A stretch of 6,608 bases of DNA from the NCBI GenBank assembly GCA_023391725.1, contig JAEWAH010000022.1, positions 1 through 6,608 of the forward strand, in the 5' to 3' direction. The translations under genes and the position numbers were made by a program. The first letter of the stretch is position 1, and the number at the start of each line of letters is the position of its first letter. This stretch comes from Bacillota bacterium. GTDB taxonomy: Bacteria; Bacillota; Clostridia; Christensenellales; Aristaeellaceae. The notes under the pieces are model-generated. The model made no database searches. It was not told where the DNA came from and saw only the letters and a program-made list of their open reading frames with translations. This document shows, one piece after another, positions 1 through 5,028 of this stretch.

Positions 1-161
1 TGAGCGAGGAACCGCCCAAGTCCGATCCCAGGTACTATTTCTGGCCCTGGAAGACCATCATGGCCCGCACCGTGGCCGATGGCGGGGAGAGTTATTACGT
101 CCAGGGGCAGCACAAAGATACGGTAGCGGCGTTATTCAGCCGTCTCCTTCCCAGGGGGTAA
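1..161 (+). CDS. 3' end of an unidentified gene (partial)
   Basis: The frame read from position 3 is open to a TAA at 159-161, giving at least 52 residues that end in FSRLLPRG. The 5' end lies outside the window. The visible tail is rich in aromatic residues near its start (RYYFWPWK) and ends in an amphipathic stretch (HKDTVAALFSRLLP). I do not recognise the family. The stop codon is 4 nt before the next ATG, and the ribosome binding site of the next gene (AGGGGG, 153-158) lies inside its last codons. It is therefore almost certainly co-transcribed with the sugar-kinase genes downstream and is probably part of the same pathway. A sugar phosphatase, nucleotidyltransferase or glycosyltransferase would fit the context, but nothing in this fragment shows which. 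Confidence 0.7.
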   Translation, partial: SEEPPKSDPRYYFWPWKTIMARTVADGGESYYVQGQHKDTVAALFSRLLPRG

Positions 162-165
162 CGCC

Positions 166-1206
166 ATGAAAAGGGAAAGGCTTGTATCGCTGCTGAATCG
201 GTTCCCCCACCTGCGCATCGCGGTCCTGGGCGATCTGTTCCTGGATAAGTGGATGCTGGTAGACAGGCGGTTGGACGAACCTTCTGTGGAAACGGGGCTG
301 GCGGCCTACCAGGTGGTGAAGACCCGGGCGGATGCGGGCGCGGCGGGCACGGTGCTCAACAACCTGGGCGCGCTTCAAATAGGCTCTGTATACGCGGTAG
401 GATTTGTGGGCATGGACGGGGACGGCTGGGAAGTGCAGCGCGCCCTGAGCCGGGGGGGCATCGATATCCGGCATGTGACCAGAACTCTTGAACGGGTGAC
501 CCCCGTATATATGAAGCCTTTGTTCCTTGAGGGTGAAACCGCGCCCAGGGAAAGCAACCGGCTGGACATTAGGAACCGCACGGTCACCCCCCATGCGCTG
601 GAGCGAAAGCTCATCGCTCATCTGCGGGCAGCTGTTACAAAGGTGGACGCACTCATCGTATTGGACCAGCTGGCGGATGAGAATACCGGCGCAGTCACCG
701 CATCCCTTCGGGAGGAAGTTTCCCGCATTGCCAGGGAACGGCCGGAGCTTACCATCTTCGCGGATTCCCGGGCCTTTATCCGCCATTTTCATGATGTGAC
801 CATCAAGTGCAATCATTTGGAGGCCGCCCGGATGGCCCTGGGCCAGACACCCGAGGGTTTTTTAAAGGAGACGGTCTTTGCCGCGCTTCAAAAGCTGCAT
901 GAGCAGACGGGCCGGGGCGCATTCGTCACCTGCAGCGAGCATGGGGTGGCCTGCAGGTCAAACGGAGAAAACCGCCTTGTCCCGGCCGTGCGCCAGCCAG
1001 GGCCTATTGACGTATGCGGCGCCGGGGATGCCTGCACCGCCGGGATCGTGAGCGCCTTATGCGCCGGGGCAGATCCGCAGGAGGCCGCTTTTGTGGGGAA
1101 CCTGGCTTCAGGCGTCACCGTACGCAAGATCGGCGTCACGGGCACCGCCAGCCCGGTGGAGATACTGGCACTGTATGACGAGCAGTTTGGGGGCGGCGCG
1201 CTATGA
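166..1206 (+). CDS. PfkB-family sugar kinase, related to heptose-7-phosphate kinase domain of HldE
   Basis: This is a 346-residue ribokinase/PfkB-superfamily kinase that would phosphorylate a sugar or sugar phosphate with ATP in the cytoplasm. Visible motifs are an N-terminal beta strand plus substrate Asp region (IAVLGDLFLDKW, about 18-29), the NxxE magnesium motif (NHLE, 216-219), and the PfkB C-terminal signature DVCGAGDACTAG (282-293) with catalytic Asp288. The tail GVTVRKIGVTGTASPVEI matches the GVVVGKxGT...SPxEL pattern of the HldE/RfaE kinase domain, which is the best family guess. Its length fits a kinase-only protein; the cytidylyltransferase-like domain of bifunctional HldE is absent. 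The sugar-binding GGAAN block is altered (RADAGAAGT, 54-62), so the substrate may not be a heptose. ATG 166 is preceded at 7 nt by AGGGGG. The 3' end overlaps the ROK gene by 4 nt, indicating translational coupling. It could instead be another PfkB kinase, such as one for a hexose phosphate. The superfamily is certain; the substrate is unknown. Confidence 0.9.
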   Translation: MKRERLVSLLNRFPHLRIAVLGDLFLDKWMLVDRRLDEPSVETGLAAYQVVKTRADAGAAGTVLNNLGALQIGSVYAVGFVGMDGDGWEVQRALSRGGIDIRHVTRTLERVTPVYMKPLFLEGETAPRESNRLDIRNRTVTPHALERKLIAHLRAAVTKVDALIVLDQLADENTGAVTASLREEVSRIARERPELTIFADSRAFIRHFHDVTIKCNHLEAARMALGQTPEGFLKETVFAALQKLHEQTGRGAFVTCSEHGVACRSNGENRLVPAVRQPGPIDVCGAGDACTAGIVSALCAGADPQEAAFVGNLASGVTVRKIGVTGTASPVEILALYDEQFGGGAL

Positions 1207-2138
1207 ACCCTGTTTCCCTTGCCATAGATATCGGCGGCTCCAAGTGCGTAGTAGGCCTGGTGGACCGGGAAGGGGTTGTTCTTTACAAGGAGCGATTCCT
1301 CTGGCGTCAGCTGGATACCGCTCATATCCTGGAGGACATCATTTCCCACACCAAAGCGCTGCTAAAAAGCCATCCCGACATCTCCCCGCAGGTAATCGGA
1401 GCGTCCATCCCGGGCCTTACGGACCCGGGGAAGGGCCTGTGGGTAGAAGCCAGCTTTTCGGGCATCCGTAACTGGCCCATCGCTGCCGCGCTTGGCGAGG
1501 CCTTGGGGTTTCCCGTGTATATCGACAACGACGGGCAGGCATGCGCGCTGGCAGAACGGCTTTTCGGCGCTTGCCGGGATACAGCGGACTTTCTGTACCT
1601 GACCGTTTCAAACGGTATCGGCGGGTCCATATTTGCCGATGGGCGTCTGTATAGCGGACATAGCGGCGCTGCCGGAGAGATCGGCCACTGCACGGCGGTG
1701 GAGGGCGGCAGGCCATGCAAGTGTGGGCTTCGAGGGTGCCTTGAGATGCACGCCGCAGGGCCAGCCATCGCCCGCAACTATCAGGAGATGGGCGGCAAGC
1801 CCATGCCGGATGGGATGATGGCAGACGCGGCGGAGATCGCGCACCGGGCCTTATGTGGGGAAAAGGAAGCCATTGCGGTATTTGAGCTGGAAGGGCAGTA
1901 CCTGGGCCGTGCCATCGCCATGGCCTGCAATCTGCTGAACCCCCGCAAGGTGATCATTGGCGGCGGTGTATCCCTGGCCTTCCCGCTGTTTGAGCAATCC
2001 CTTAAAGAGACCGTGGCCCAGCACGTGTACCGGGCAGCAAACCCCGGCCTTGAGATCCTGCCCACTGCGCTGGGCTATGACGGCGGACTATTAGGGGCTG
2101 CGGCGGTGAGCTTTGTACAAGCTGAAAAGCACGACTGA
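1203..2138 (+). CDS. ROK-family sugar kinase
   Basis: This is a 311-residue ROK (repressor, ORF, kinase) protein of kinase type: it begins directly with the ATP-binding strand and has no N-terminal helix-turn-helix. Visible motifs are the phosphate-binding DIGGSK (9-14), the IDNDGQA block with predicted catalytic base Asp110 and neighbouring Asn109, GHSGAAGEIGH (152-162) with sugar-contacting Glu159 and metal ligand His162, the zinc-type CxCGxxGCxE motif (Cys172, Cys174, Cys179, Glu181), and an adenosine-binding GGG (253-255). Everything needed for activity is present, so it should phosphorylate a hexose or related sugar (glucokinase, fructokinase, allose, ManNAc or GlcNAc kinases all belong here). 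Which sugar cannot be decided. The ATG overlaps the TGA of the PfkB gene (ATGA, 1203-1206), with a weak GGGGG (1189-1193) 9 nt upstream, so it is probably translated by coupling. Its place between a PfkB kinase and a GmhA-like isomerase suggests a shared sugar pathway. Confidence 0.95.
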   Translation: MNPVSLAIDIGGSKCVVGLVDREGVVLYKERFLWRQLDTAHILEDIISHTKALLKSHPDISPQVIGASIPGLTDPGKGLWVEASFSGIRNWPIAAALGEALGFPVYIDNDGQACALAERLFGACRDTADFLYLTVSNGIGGSIFADGRLYSGHSGAAGEIGHCTAVEGGRPCKCGLRGCLEMHAAGPAIARNYQEMGGKPMPDGMMADAAEIAHRALCGEKEAIAVFELEGQYLGRAIAMACNLLNPRKVIIGGGVSLAFPLFEQSLKETVAQHVYRAANPGLEILPTALGYDGGLLGAAAVSFVQAEKHD

Positions 2139-2161
2139 TTTCTTGCTAACTTATAGAAAAG

Positions 2162-2169
2162 AAAGGTGG
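2162..2169 (+). promoter_or_regulatory. Ribosome binding site fixing the SIS gene start
   Basis: AAAGGTGG lies 6 nt before ATG 2176. The open frame extends upstream to a TTG at 2113 inside the end of the ROK gene, but that codon has no Shine-Dalgarno match. The family homology also begins only after ATG 2176, and the resulting 192 residues equal the length of E. coli GmhA. The internal ATG is therefore chosen. Confidence 0.75.
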
Positions 2170-2175
2170 AAGAGC

Positions 2176-2754
2176 ATGTTTCAACCCTTCCTGACAGCGT
2201 ATAAAGAAAGCCTTATTCCCCATATCGAAAGCATCTCCCCCCAGGATTTTGAATCCTGCATCAGCCTTTTGCTGGACGCCTACAAGCATGACAAGCAGGT
2301 GTTCGTAGCCGGAAACGGCGGCAGCGCCGCGGCGGCGAACCATTTCGTATGCGACTTTGGCAAGAACGCGGTAAAGGCCCCTCTGCGCCGCTTTCGGATG
2401 ATCTCAGTCAGCGACAACGTGGAAAAGATTACGGCGCTGGGCAATGATATATCCTTTGAAGAGATTTTCCGACAGCAGCTCATCAATCTGATGAACGAAG
2501 GCGACCTGCTGATCTTAATCAGCGCCAGCGGCAACTCCCCCAACCTTGTAAAGGCCTGCGAGTATGCCCGGGAAAAGCACGCGAAAATCATAACGCTCTC
2601 GGGTTTTGGAGGCGGAAAGATCAAGGAATTTGCCGACGCCGCCATCCCCATTCAGCTGACTGGATATGAGCAGATCGAAGACATCCACATGATCCTTTTG
2701 CACATGTTCGTATGCTTTTTCAAGGAGCACCAGGAGCTGCTTCAACAGGAATGA
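2176..2754 (+). CDS. SIS-domain protein, GmhA-like (sedoheptulose-7-phosphate isomerase type)
   Basis: This 192-residue single-SIS-domain protein resembles phosphoheptose isomerase GmhA, which converts sedoheptulose 7-phosphate to D-glycero-D-manno-heptose 7-phosphate in the cytoplasm, as a tetramer with zinc in known members. Visible blocks are VAGNGGSAAAANHF (44-57), the sugar-phosphate loop SASGNSPN (116-123), ITLSGFGGGKI (139-149), and GYEQIEDIHMILLH (163-176). By alignment in my head with E. coli GmhA, metal ligands His61 and His180 are kept (His56, His176). Glu65 corresponds to Asp60 and Gln172 to Glu168, so the metal/catalytic site is conservatively altered. A non-enzymatic DiaA-like role is possible but unlikely next to two sugar kinases. 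It starts 37 nt after the ROK stop and is followed directly by a terminator, so it is the last gene of the operon. I leave the symbol blank because the substrate is inferred. Confidence 0.88.
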   Translation: MFQPFLTAYKESLIPHIESISPQDFESCISLLLDAYKHDKQVFVAGNGGSAAAANHFVCDFGKNAVKAPLRRFRMISVSDNVEKITALGNDISFEEIFRQQLINLMNEGDLLILISASGNSPNLVKACEYAREKHAKIITLSGFGGGKIKEFADAAIPIQLTGYEQIEDIHMILLHMFVCFFKEHQELLQQE

Positions 2755-2762
2755 CACAGCCG

Positions 2763-2800
2763 GCCGCCTCTTTCCCCCGGGGATCGAGGCGGCTTTTTTT
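2763..2800 (+). terminator. Intrinsic terminator closing the sugar operon
   Basis: GCCGCCTC (2763-2770) pairs perfectly with GAGGCGGC (2786-2793). The 15-nt apical part can add a small CCCC/GGGG-type extension. Seven T residues follow (2794-2800). The hairpin starts 8 nt after the SIS stop codon, a textbook rho-independent terminator for the upstream operon. Confidence 0.93.
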
Positions 2801-2831
2801 GCCAATATTCGCCCAAACAGCAATAAATTTC

Positions 2832-2840
2832 TGCTATAAT
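2832..2840 (+). promoter_or_regulatory. Extended -10 promoter of the SpoIID-domain gene
   Basis: TGCTATAAT is a perfect TGn extended -10 with consensus TATAAT (2835-2840). No good -35 hexamer is visible 16-18 nt upstream, which is tolerated by extended -10 promoters. Initiation is expected near 2846-2848, giving a leader of roughly 36-38 nt. It lies between the operon terminator and the next gene, so that gene has its own vegetative-type (sigma-A-like) promoter. No sporulation sigma consensus was recognised. Confidence 0.75.
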
Positions 2841-2870
2841 GCGTTATATAGACATTGTATAAAATAATGT

Positions 2871-2875
2871 GGAGG
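2871..2875 (+). promoter_or_regulatory. Ribosome binding site deciding the SpoIID-gene start
   Basis: GGAGG lies 8 nt before GTG 2884. A longer frame could begin at GTG 2869, but that would place the only Shine-Dalgarno sequence inside the coding region. GTG 2884 is therefore preferred, giving a normal signal peptide start (Lys/Arg-rich, then hydrophobic). Confidence 0.8.
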
Positions 2876-2883
2876 ACCGGCGC

Positions 2884-4641
2884 GTGAAACGAAATGATGC
2901 TTTAAAACGCATGAAGGGGCTGCTCTTGGCTATTGCCCTGCTTTTGTCGGCCCTTTTGCCAATACAGGCGGGCCCTATAGAAACCGCCGCCTTTGCGGAA
3001 GCCGCCGCCCCCGGCGTTGTCCGCGTGCTACTCACCCAGCTTAACCTGACGGACAGGCTGAATGTGGCCACGGACGGGAGCTATTCGGTGGAGCCGGGTG
3101 GGCTGACCTTCCAAAGAGGCAGCCAACTCATCATCTCCAGCGCCCAGGGCACGCTGATGCTCTATTACGAGGGCATGGCCATGGATGCAGGTCAGCAGCT
3201 CGTCCTGCGGCGGCACGCTCTGACTGACACCAAGGAAAACGGCTTGCGCTTAGGTGGCAATTACAGCCTGTTCGCGGGCGATCTGCACGTTTCCATCAAT
3301 AATGGCACGCTCAAGGCCATTTTGCACATCCCCGTGGAAGAATACCTTTTGGGCGTGGTGCCATATGAAATGAGCGATTCCTTCCCCCTGGAAGCATTAA
3401 AGGCCCAGGCGGTCACCGCCCGCACGTATGCGCTTAGAAAGATGGGCGGAACACAGCAGCAGGATTACGATCTGGTGGACAACACCAACGACCAGGTGTT
3501 CAAGGGTTTCAACCCCGGCAACGAGCAGGCCATCCAGGCCGTGCAAGCGACGGAGGGTGTGCTTAGCTATTACAACGGCGCGCTGGCGGAGAGCTTCTAT
3601 TCCGCCAGCAACGGCGGCCAGACAGAGCTTGCCCAGCATGTTTGGTCCGGGGAGACTCAGGGCCTGAGCGTCATCAAGGATGATCCGTATGACCTGGAAA
3701 ACCCCCTGAGCGTAGTGAAAAGCTACCGTGTGCCCAAAGCATGGGCTCAAGATGCGCAAAACGATGCGCTGGCCACGCTTTTAAAAACCGCTGTTGCCGG
3801 GCAGCTTGCGGGCATGGGCTATGACAGCGACCCTAATAACATCCGCATCGCGGCCATTGAGAGTGTCACCGTCCATACCCCGAAATACGAGGCGCCTTCC
3901 AGGCTTATGACGCGGCTTGGCGTTACGCTGAAAGTGGAAGGCAGAAAACAGATCCCCGCCACGCTTGCTGAAACTGACGTTTCATTTGTAGGCGAGGCAT
4001 CTCCAACGCCTTCCCCTATCGCGACGCCCCAGGCGCCTCAGTGGGGCTCCATGGGGCCCGTCCCACAAAGCATTACTGTGGACCTGCCCATTTTCCCCGA
4101 TGTGGAATCGACGCTTGACCTTTCCATCCAAGGGAGCGGAAACGAGCTCGTTACGGTGACAGAAATGGAAGACAGCTTTGTGATCGAATCACGGCGGTTC
4201 GGTCACGGGGTCGGCATGAGCCAGCGGGGCGCTGAAGTGATGGCTAGGAATCACGGCTTTTCCTACGCCCAGATTCTGGAGTTTTACTATCCCGGCATCA
4301 GCTTCGTGAAAACCACCGCACAGGCTGTGTTGCTGCCGCCCATCGCCGCGGCTTTCCTGGCAACGCCCGGCCCGGCGGCCACGCCCACGCCCCGGCCCAC
4401 TCTGATGCCAGTAAGCGCAACGCCCGGCCCCAATCAATGGCGGGCCAAGGTAACGCTGATCGGGGCCAATTCCTCGCTGAATCTCAGGGGTACCCCCAGC
4501 CTTAACGGGAATGTGGTCATGCTCCTGTATTACGGCCAGAAATTGCTTGTGTTGGAGGAGCTGCCAGACGGCTGGCTGCATGTGAAAACCGATACGGCTG
4601 ATGGTTATGTGATGGCTAGCTTTGTTGAAAAGGATGAATAG
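2884..4641 (+). CDS. Exported SpoIID/LytB-domain protein with C-terminal SH3-like domain
   Basis: This 585-residue protein is probably a secreted or membrane-tethered cell-wall enzyme. Residues 1-10 are basic and 11-29 hydrophobic (KGLLLAIALLLSALLPIQAG), a signal peptide with possible cleavage near residue 29 or 38. The SpoIID fold follows: IPVEEYLLGVVPYEM with the likely catalytic Glu162 (equivalent to the Glu of SpoIID lytic transglycosylases), AVTARTYALR (176-185), the FYSASNGGQTE block (238-248), and the C-terminal signature FGHGVGMSQRGAEVMA (439-454). A Pro/Thr-rich insertion (about 372-395) separates the two halves of the domain. A second linker with two ATPGP motifs (493-517) leads to a bacterial SH3-like domain (about 519-582, LNLRGTPSLNG...VKTDTADGYV), which usually binds peptidoglycan. 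B. subtilis SpoIID is far shorter and has no SH3 domain, so this is more likely a paralogue for vegetative or spore wall remodelling than the engulfment protein itself. It is transcribed alone. The family is sure; the exact role is not. Confidence 0.93.
   Translation: MKRNDALKRMKGLLLAIALLLSALLPIQAGPIETAAFAEAAAPGVVRVLLTQLNLTDRLNVATDGSYSVEPGGLTFQRGSQLIISSAQGTLMLYYEGMAMDAGQQLVLRRHALTDTKENGLRLGGNYSLFAGDLHVSINNGTLKAILHIPVEEYLLGVVPYEMSDSFPLEALKAQAVTARTYALRKMGGTQQQDYDLVDNTNDQVFKGFNPGNEQAIQAVQATEGVLSYYNGALAESFYSASNGGQTELAQHVWSGETQGLSVIKDDPYDLENPLSVVKSYRVPKAWAQDAQNDALATLLKTAVAGQLAGMGYDSDPNNIRIAAIESVTVHTPKYEAPSRLMTRLGVTLKVEGRKQIPATLAETDVSFVGEASPTPSPIATPQAPQWGSMGPVPQSITVDLPIFPDVESTLDLSIQGSGNELVTVTEMEDSFVIESRRFGHGVGMSQRGAEVMARNHGFSYAQILEFYYPGISFVKTTAQAVLLPPIAAAFLATPGPAATPTPRPTLMPVSATPGPNQWRAKVTLIGANSSLNLRGTPSLNGNVVMLLYYGQKLLVLEELPDGWLHVKTDTADGYVMASFVEKDE
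4360..4430 (+). repeat. Two in-frame copies of a 14-bp unit in the linker
   Basis: GCAACGCCCGGCCC occurs at 4360-4373 and again at 4417-4430, exactly 57 bp (19 codons) apart. Both copies encode ATPGP at the two ends of the Pro/Thr-rich linker between the SpoIID and SH3-like domains. The sequence between them is also TP-rich but is not a copy, so this is a partly decayed or convergent linker repeat rather than a tandem array. Confidence 0.8.
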
Positions 4642-4658
4642 GCGATATTTGTGCCCTG

Positions 4659-4680
4659 CCCCCGGCAAGCCTGCCGGGGG
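4659..4680 (+). terminator. GC-rich hairpin after the SpoIID-domain gene
   Basis: CCCCCGGCA (4659-4667) pairs perfectly with TGCCGGGGG (4672-4680) around the loop AGCC, 17 nt after the stop codon. What follows is ATATTTGATA, not a run of T, so termination may be incomplete or need a factor. The hairpin could also act as an mRNA 3'-end stabiliser. The 8-mer GATATTTG occurs on both sides (4644-4651 and 4680-4687). Confidence 0.6.
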
Positions 4681-4736
4681 ATATTTGATACGCACGTCCT
4701 CCATGCACATTTCCTCAAAAAAAACCCATTTGGATG

Positions 4737-4765
4737 TTGCTTTTTTGAAACATCTTTGCTATAAT
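4737..4765 (+). promoter_or_regulatory. Promoter of the tRNA-Arg gene
   Basis: TATAAT (4760-4765) is preceded by TGC, forming the extended -10 TGCTATAAT. TTGCTT (4737-4742) stands at exactly 17 nt as a partial -35. An A8 run at 4717-4724 sits where an UP element would lie, as expected for a strong stable-RNA promoter. The predicted start is near 4772, about 20 nt before the mature tRNA. Confidence 0.75.
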
Positions 4766-4791
4766 ACAAAAGCTGTCCCAAAGACAGCCTT

Positions 4792-4868
4792 GGGCCTGTA
4801 GCTCAGCTGGATAGAGTGTTTGACTACGAATCAAAAGGTCGTGGGTTCGAATCCCGCCAGGCTCACCA
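4792..4868 (+). tRNA. tRNA-Arg, anticodon ACG
   Basis: The 77-nt cloverleaf is complete. The acceptor stem GGGCCTG (4792-4798) pairs with CAGGCTC (4858-4864) with one G-U pair. The D stem is GCTC/GAGT, and the anticodon stem is TTTGA/TCAAA around the loop CTACGAA with anticodon ACG at 4826-4828. The variable loop is AGGTC, and the T stem is GTGGG/CCCGC around TTCGAAT. The discriminator is A4865, and CCA is encoded (4866-4868). ACG at the wobble position is normally deaminated to ICG by TadA and reads CGU, CGC and CGA. Confidence 0.97.
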
Positions 4869-4895
4869 TGAATACCGACATTAGTCGGAGCAAAG

Positions 4896-4920
4896 AAGCT
4901 CACCGATTGCGGTGGGCTTT
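4896..4920 (+). terminator. Hairpin terminator of the tRNA gene
   Basis: AAGCTCACCG (4896-4905) pairs with CGGTGGGCTT (4910-4919) around ATTG: ten pairs including one G-U, followed by a short TTT. A smaller hairpin, CCGAC/GTCGG around ATTA (4875-4888), lies between it and the tRNA and could be part of 3' processing. The T tract is short, so read-through to the next terminator is possible. Confidence 0.65.
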
Positions 4921-4992
4921 AATGTATATCTCCAAATTCCGTGACCGTCGCTCTTCTATACATTTTCATAGGTATATGGCAAATAGAAAATT

Positions 4993-5022
4993 GCATCCCA
5001 CCTAGTTGGGTGGGATGCTTTT
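4993..5022. terminator. Bidirectional intrinsic terminator between tRNA and MFS gene
   Basis: GCATCCCACC (4993-5002) pairs perfectly with GGTGGGATGC (5009-5018) around a 6-nt loop. On the + strand it is followed by TTTT (5019-5022). On the - strand, AATTTTC follows. It begins 10 nt beyond the stop codon of the minus-strand transporter gene, so it serves that gene and also catches tRNA transcripts from the other side. Confidence 0.88.
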
Positions 5023-5028
5023 CGTTAC

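Noticed and set aside
136..816. 226-residue minus-strand frame opposite the PfkB kinase
   Set aside because: It is antisense to a gene with clear family motifs; the low-complexity Pro/His/Arg composition is typical of a GC-rich shadow frame.
2113..2175. N-terminal extension of the SIS gene from TTG 2113
   Set aside because: It overlaps the ROK coding end and has no ribosome binding site, while ATG 2176 has AAAGGTGG and matches the family start.
4189..4710. 173-residue minus-strand frame opposite the SpoIID/SH3 region
   Set aside because: It is antisense to the conserved GHGVGMSQRGA and SH3 coding sequence and passes through the GC hairpin; it has no ribosome binding site or recognisable domain.
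4715..4754. Inverted A/T tracts (TCAAAAAA ... TTTTTTGA) and GATGTT/AACATC upstream of the tRNA as a terminator
   Set aside because: The stem is almost only A-T and overlaps the tRNA promoter's -35; it is better explained as an A-tract UP-element region.
4715..4903. Minus-strand frame containing GGIRTHDLLIRSQTLYPAELQA
   Set aside because: It runs antisense across the tRNA-Arg gene; this peptide is a well-known spurious translation of tRNA genes.
4820..5005. Plus-strand frame beginning in the tRNA (TNQKVVGSNPA...)
   Set aside because: It starts inside the tRNA anticodon region and runs through two hairpins; it is another typical tRNA-derived false frame.
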